NCBI GenBank assembly: GCA_016783985.1
Contig: JADHVM010000017.1
Span: forward strand, 1 to 16,498
DNA: 16,498 nucleotides
DNA from: Actinomycetota bacterium
GTDB taxonomy: Bacteria; Actinomycetota; Humimicrobiia; Humimicrobiales; Humimicrobiaceae
Reading direction: 5' to 3'
Shown here: positions 14,898 through 16,498 of the stretch, piece by piece
Layout of the letters: each line of letters starts with the position of its first letter
Position numbering within the stretch: the first letter of the stretch is position 1
Position numbers and translations under genes: made by a program
Notes under the pieces: generated by a model
What the model saw: the letters and a program-made list of their open reading frames with translations, nothing else
What the model was told of the DNA's origin: nothing
Databases searched by the model: none

Positions 14898-16148
14898 TTA
14901 TTTTCCCCCCTTAGCCTTTGCAGCGCTTACCCTTTTACCTGATTTATTTTTATTTAATTTCTTTTTACTGGATTCACCCTTATATGATTTATAAACATCT
15001 ATGATTTCACTATCATAAAGAGACCTTTTTAGTGCTACTGATTTGTTTCTAGTTATTTCAGAAATTTCTTTTGCCTCTTCATTTTTAATTTTATAACCCA
15101 GGGAATTCAACTTTGACTTTAAAGCACTAATACCAGAATATTTTCCTATTATTATTTTTCTTTCCAATCCAACATCTTCAGGTTTAAATAATTCATATGT
15201 ACTGGGATCCACAGTAATAGCATGTGCTCTATTTTCACTCTCATAAACAAATAAATTCGCACCAACTATCGGTTTCCATGTAGGTATAAATCTTGCTGAA
15301 GCATTTGCAACATATTCTGATAACTCTCTAAATAGCTTAGTATTAAAGCCCATATCAATTTCTTCAATATATTTTAATGCCATTACTAATTCTTCAAAAG
15401 AAGCATTACCTGCTCTCTCACCTAAACCATTTACTGTAGTATTTACATAAGCAGCACCAGCTTTAATTCCAGCTATGGCGTTAGCAATTGCCATCCCAAA
15501 ATCATTATGGGTATGCATTTCAATATCAATTCTAACAATATCAATGATAGTTTTAACTCTCATAAAAGTTTCAAATGGGTCAAGAATTCCCAGCGTATCA
15601 CAATACCTGAGTCTATCCGCTCCAGCTTCTTTTGCAGTTCTTGCAAACTGCAGCAGAAACTCCATATCGGATCTTGAAGCATCTTCTGCATTTACAGATA
15701 CATATAAATTATACTTTTTAGCATAATTTACAGTAGAACTCATACTTTCAAGTACCCATTCCCTACTTTTCATTAATTTATGTTCTATGTGAATGTCTGA
15801 AGAAGATATTGATATAGCTACAGCATCCACTCCACATTCAAGCGATGCATCAACATCTGACTTAACCGCTCTGTTCCATCCTAAAATACTGCAGCTAAGA
15901 CCTAGTGATGCAATTTTTTTAATAGCTTCCTTCTCATCACCACCCATAGTTGGTATTCCAGCTTCAATTTGATGTACTCCTATTTTATCAAGCATTTTAG
16001 CTATATGAATTTTCTCATCATTAGCAAAAACTACTCCAGCAGTCTGTTCACCATCTCTCAACGTTGTATCATCAATTTTTATATTTTTAGGTTCTATTTT
16101 TGTCCCTGCTTTTCTTGTAAACTCCGTAAGTAAATTTATTTCTTGCAT
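14898..16148 (-). CDS. Homocitrate synthase/NifV-family (possible Re-citrate synthase), metal site intact, lid motif lost (catalytic barrel subunit)
   Basis: A 416-residue DRE-TIM condensing-enzyme homologue. The barrel looks active: DDTTLRDGEQTAGV (26-39, R31 and D32), IEAGIPTMGGDEKE (61-73), WNRAVKSD (91-98), NAEDASR (153-159), RYCDTLG (181-187), HTHNDFG (212-218) and NGLGERAGN (240-248). The barrel closely resembles firmicute-type homocitrate synthases; Re-citrate synthase, which condenses oxaloacetate with acetyl-CoA, belongs to the same group. The C-terminal HESGIH motif is replaced, without indel, by YESENR (302-307), and GKHSG by GKYSG. The start is taken at 16148 because AAGGTGG lies 5 bases upstream; an in-frame ATG at 16202 would add 18 residues and lacks a site. 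A Lys/Ser-rich tail of about 26 residues (391-416) follows the last conserved segment. First gene of the operon. Confidence 0.87.
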   Translation of the reverse strand: MQEINLLTEFTRKAGTKIEPKNIKIDDTTLRDGEQTAGVVFANDEKIHIAKMLDKIGVHQIEAGIPTMGGDEKEAIKKIASLGLSCSILGWNRAVKSDVDASLECGVDAVAISISSSDIHIEHKLMKSREWVLESMSSTVNYAKKYNLYVSVNAEDASRSDMEFLLQFARTAKEAGADRLRYCDTLGILDPFETFMRVKTIIDIVRIDIEMHTHNDFGMAIANAIAGIKAGAAYVNTTVNGLGERAGNASFEELVMALKYIEEIDMGFNTKLFRELSEYVANASARFIPTWKPIVGANLFVYESENRAHAITVDPSTYELFKPEDVGLERKIIIGKYSGISALKSKLNSLGYKIKNEEAKEISEITRNKSVALKRSLYDSEIIDVYKSYKGESSKKKLNKNKSGKRVSAAKAKGGK

Positions 16149-16236
16149 ATATGCCACCTTTTTTAAAATATTAAAAAAATAGTTAAAAATTTGAAAAAAC
16201 AATAGTATTTACAAAATTTTTTAATTTTCAATTCAA

Positions 16237-16245
16237 ATTATAACA
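16237..16245 (-). promoter_or_regulatory. Extended -10 promoter for the synthase/leuCD/icd operon
   Basis: On the minus strand TG-T-TATAAT (16245-16237) is a perfect extended -10 element; no good -35 box is seen, which extended -10 promoters tolerate. Initiation near 16230 would give a leader of about 82 bases before the ATG at 16148. That leader is almost entirely A and T and shows no recognisable riboswitch or leader peptide. Confidence 0.45.
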
Positions 16246-16498
16246 TTTTTTTAAAATTTTTACTATTTTTACTAATAATTTTTATTTTTATTAATTTTAT
16301 TGGAAAAAATAAGAAAAATTGGAAATTACTTATAAATTTATAGGAAATTAAATTTAGATTTAGTCTATAAGCCGAGTTGAACTAAACCGCTAGCGCGGTA
16401 GTTTTTAGCAAATCCTACCTAAAAGTTTAAATATTTACCCATAAATTTATTCCAATGAACAAACCTCTGATATCATCATAATCCTATTTAGGGTCATT
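16246..16498. other. Gene-free region upstream of the synthase operon
   Basis: Apart from the hairpin pair at 16359-16406 I find no open frame of useful length, tRNA or rRNA segment here on either strand. The flanks are long A/T tracts with isolated TTTAGA/TTTAGT direct repeats (16354-16364). The region probably extends beyond the right edge to a neighbouring gene that is not visible. Confidence 0.5.
16359..16406. other. GC-rich hairpin pair upstream of the synthase operon
   Basis: Within very AT-rich DNA, ACCGC (16386-16390) and GCGGT (16395-16399) form a perfect 5-bp stem around TAGC. AACT (16380-16383) and AGTT (16400-16403) extend it after a two-base bulge, and T residues continue to 16406. 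A second possible stem, TTTAGT (16359-16364) with ACTAAA (16381-16386), uses part of the same left arm, so the two are mutually exclusive in RNA. Read on the plus strand this resembles a weak attenuator; as DNA it could be an operator. Confidence 0.4.

Noticed and set aside
13741..16148. Sequencing error or pseudogene as explanation for the altered synthase motifs
   Set aside because: Both frames are full length, the changes are multiple, in frame and confined to opposite halves of the two proteins, and both genes keep strong ribosome-binding sites within a tight operon. A single base error could explain N19 alone but not the pattern.
16149..16202. N-terminal 18-residue extension of the first synthase
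   Set aside because: The ATG at 16202 has no ribosome-binding site and its codons are AT-rich leader sequence; AAGGTGG fits the ATG at 16148.
16359..16440. tRNA-like or T-box-like element in the upstream hairpin region
   Set aside because: A D-arm-like GCTA/TAGC pairing and a GTTCAA segment can be found, but there is no acceptor stem, anticodon arm or T-arm, and no T-box specifier features.
1..16498. CRISPR arrays, insertion sequences, phage genes or rRNA
   Set aside because: No regularly spaced repeats, transposase motifs, terminal inverted repeats or RNA-gene signatures were found on either strand.

Overview
The window is low-GC (visibly AT-rich throughout) bacterial DNA with dense, short-spaced genes. 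A GGDEF/HD-GYP cyclic-di-GMP protein and mostly Shine-Dalgarno starts point to a bacterium rather than an archaeon. Building the citrate or homocitrate route from LeuCD-type and NifV-type enzymes suggests an anaerobe. I cannot name the lineage from sequence alone.

Layout. Positions 1-1646 (minus) hold the N-terminal 548 residues of a polytopic GT-C glycosyltransferase-like membrane protein that runs off the left edge; short plus-strand ORFs over it are shadows. Next, all minus, come a small nitroreductase (1701-2234), a fold-type IV PLP enzyme best read as PabC (2414-3301), PabB (3445-5151) and PabA (5148-5702, probably starting upstream at an ATT at 5741). Together PabA, PabB and PabC form a p-aminobenzoate set for folate. 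A compact divergent promoter region (about 5740-5828) separates them from a plus-strand ABC-2 exporter pair (5828-7545). That pair is followed by a 1001-residue PAS-GAF-PAS-PAS-PAS-GGDEF-HD-GYP signalling protein (7769-10774).

The right third (10863-16148, minus) is one tight operon, read in transcription order: two full-length homocitrate synthase/NifV-family proteins side by side, a LeuC-type and a LeuD-type hydro-lyase, and an isocitrate dehydrogenase-like enzyme. Intergenic gaps are 2, 14 and 6 bp, then a 4-bp overlap. The set performs condensation, isomerisation and oxidative decarboxylation. The dehydrogenase carries the SxNxxxR substrate signature of isocitrate dehydrogenase, so a citrate-to-2-oxoglutarate arm (with a Re-type citrate synthase) is at least as likely as a homocitrate or leucine route.

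The most striking observation is in the two synthase paralogs. The first keeps the TIM-barrel metal site (LRDGEQ, HTHND) but has lost the C-terminal HESGIH and GKHSG motifs. The second keeps HESGIH and GKHSG but has lost metal-site residues (LRNGEQ, YNHND). In this family the C-terminal region of one subunit covers the barrel of its partner, so the pair looks like an obligate heteromer with one complete composite active site. Other items: an apparent ATT start in pabA with a perfectly placed ribosome-binding site, divergent promoters sharing one -35 region with a probably leaderless ABC ATPase, an extra ~100-residue insertion in PabB, and a GC-rich hairpin upstream of the synthase operon.
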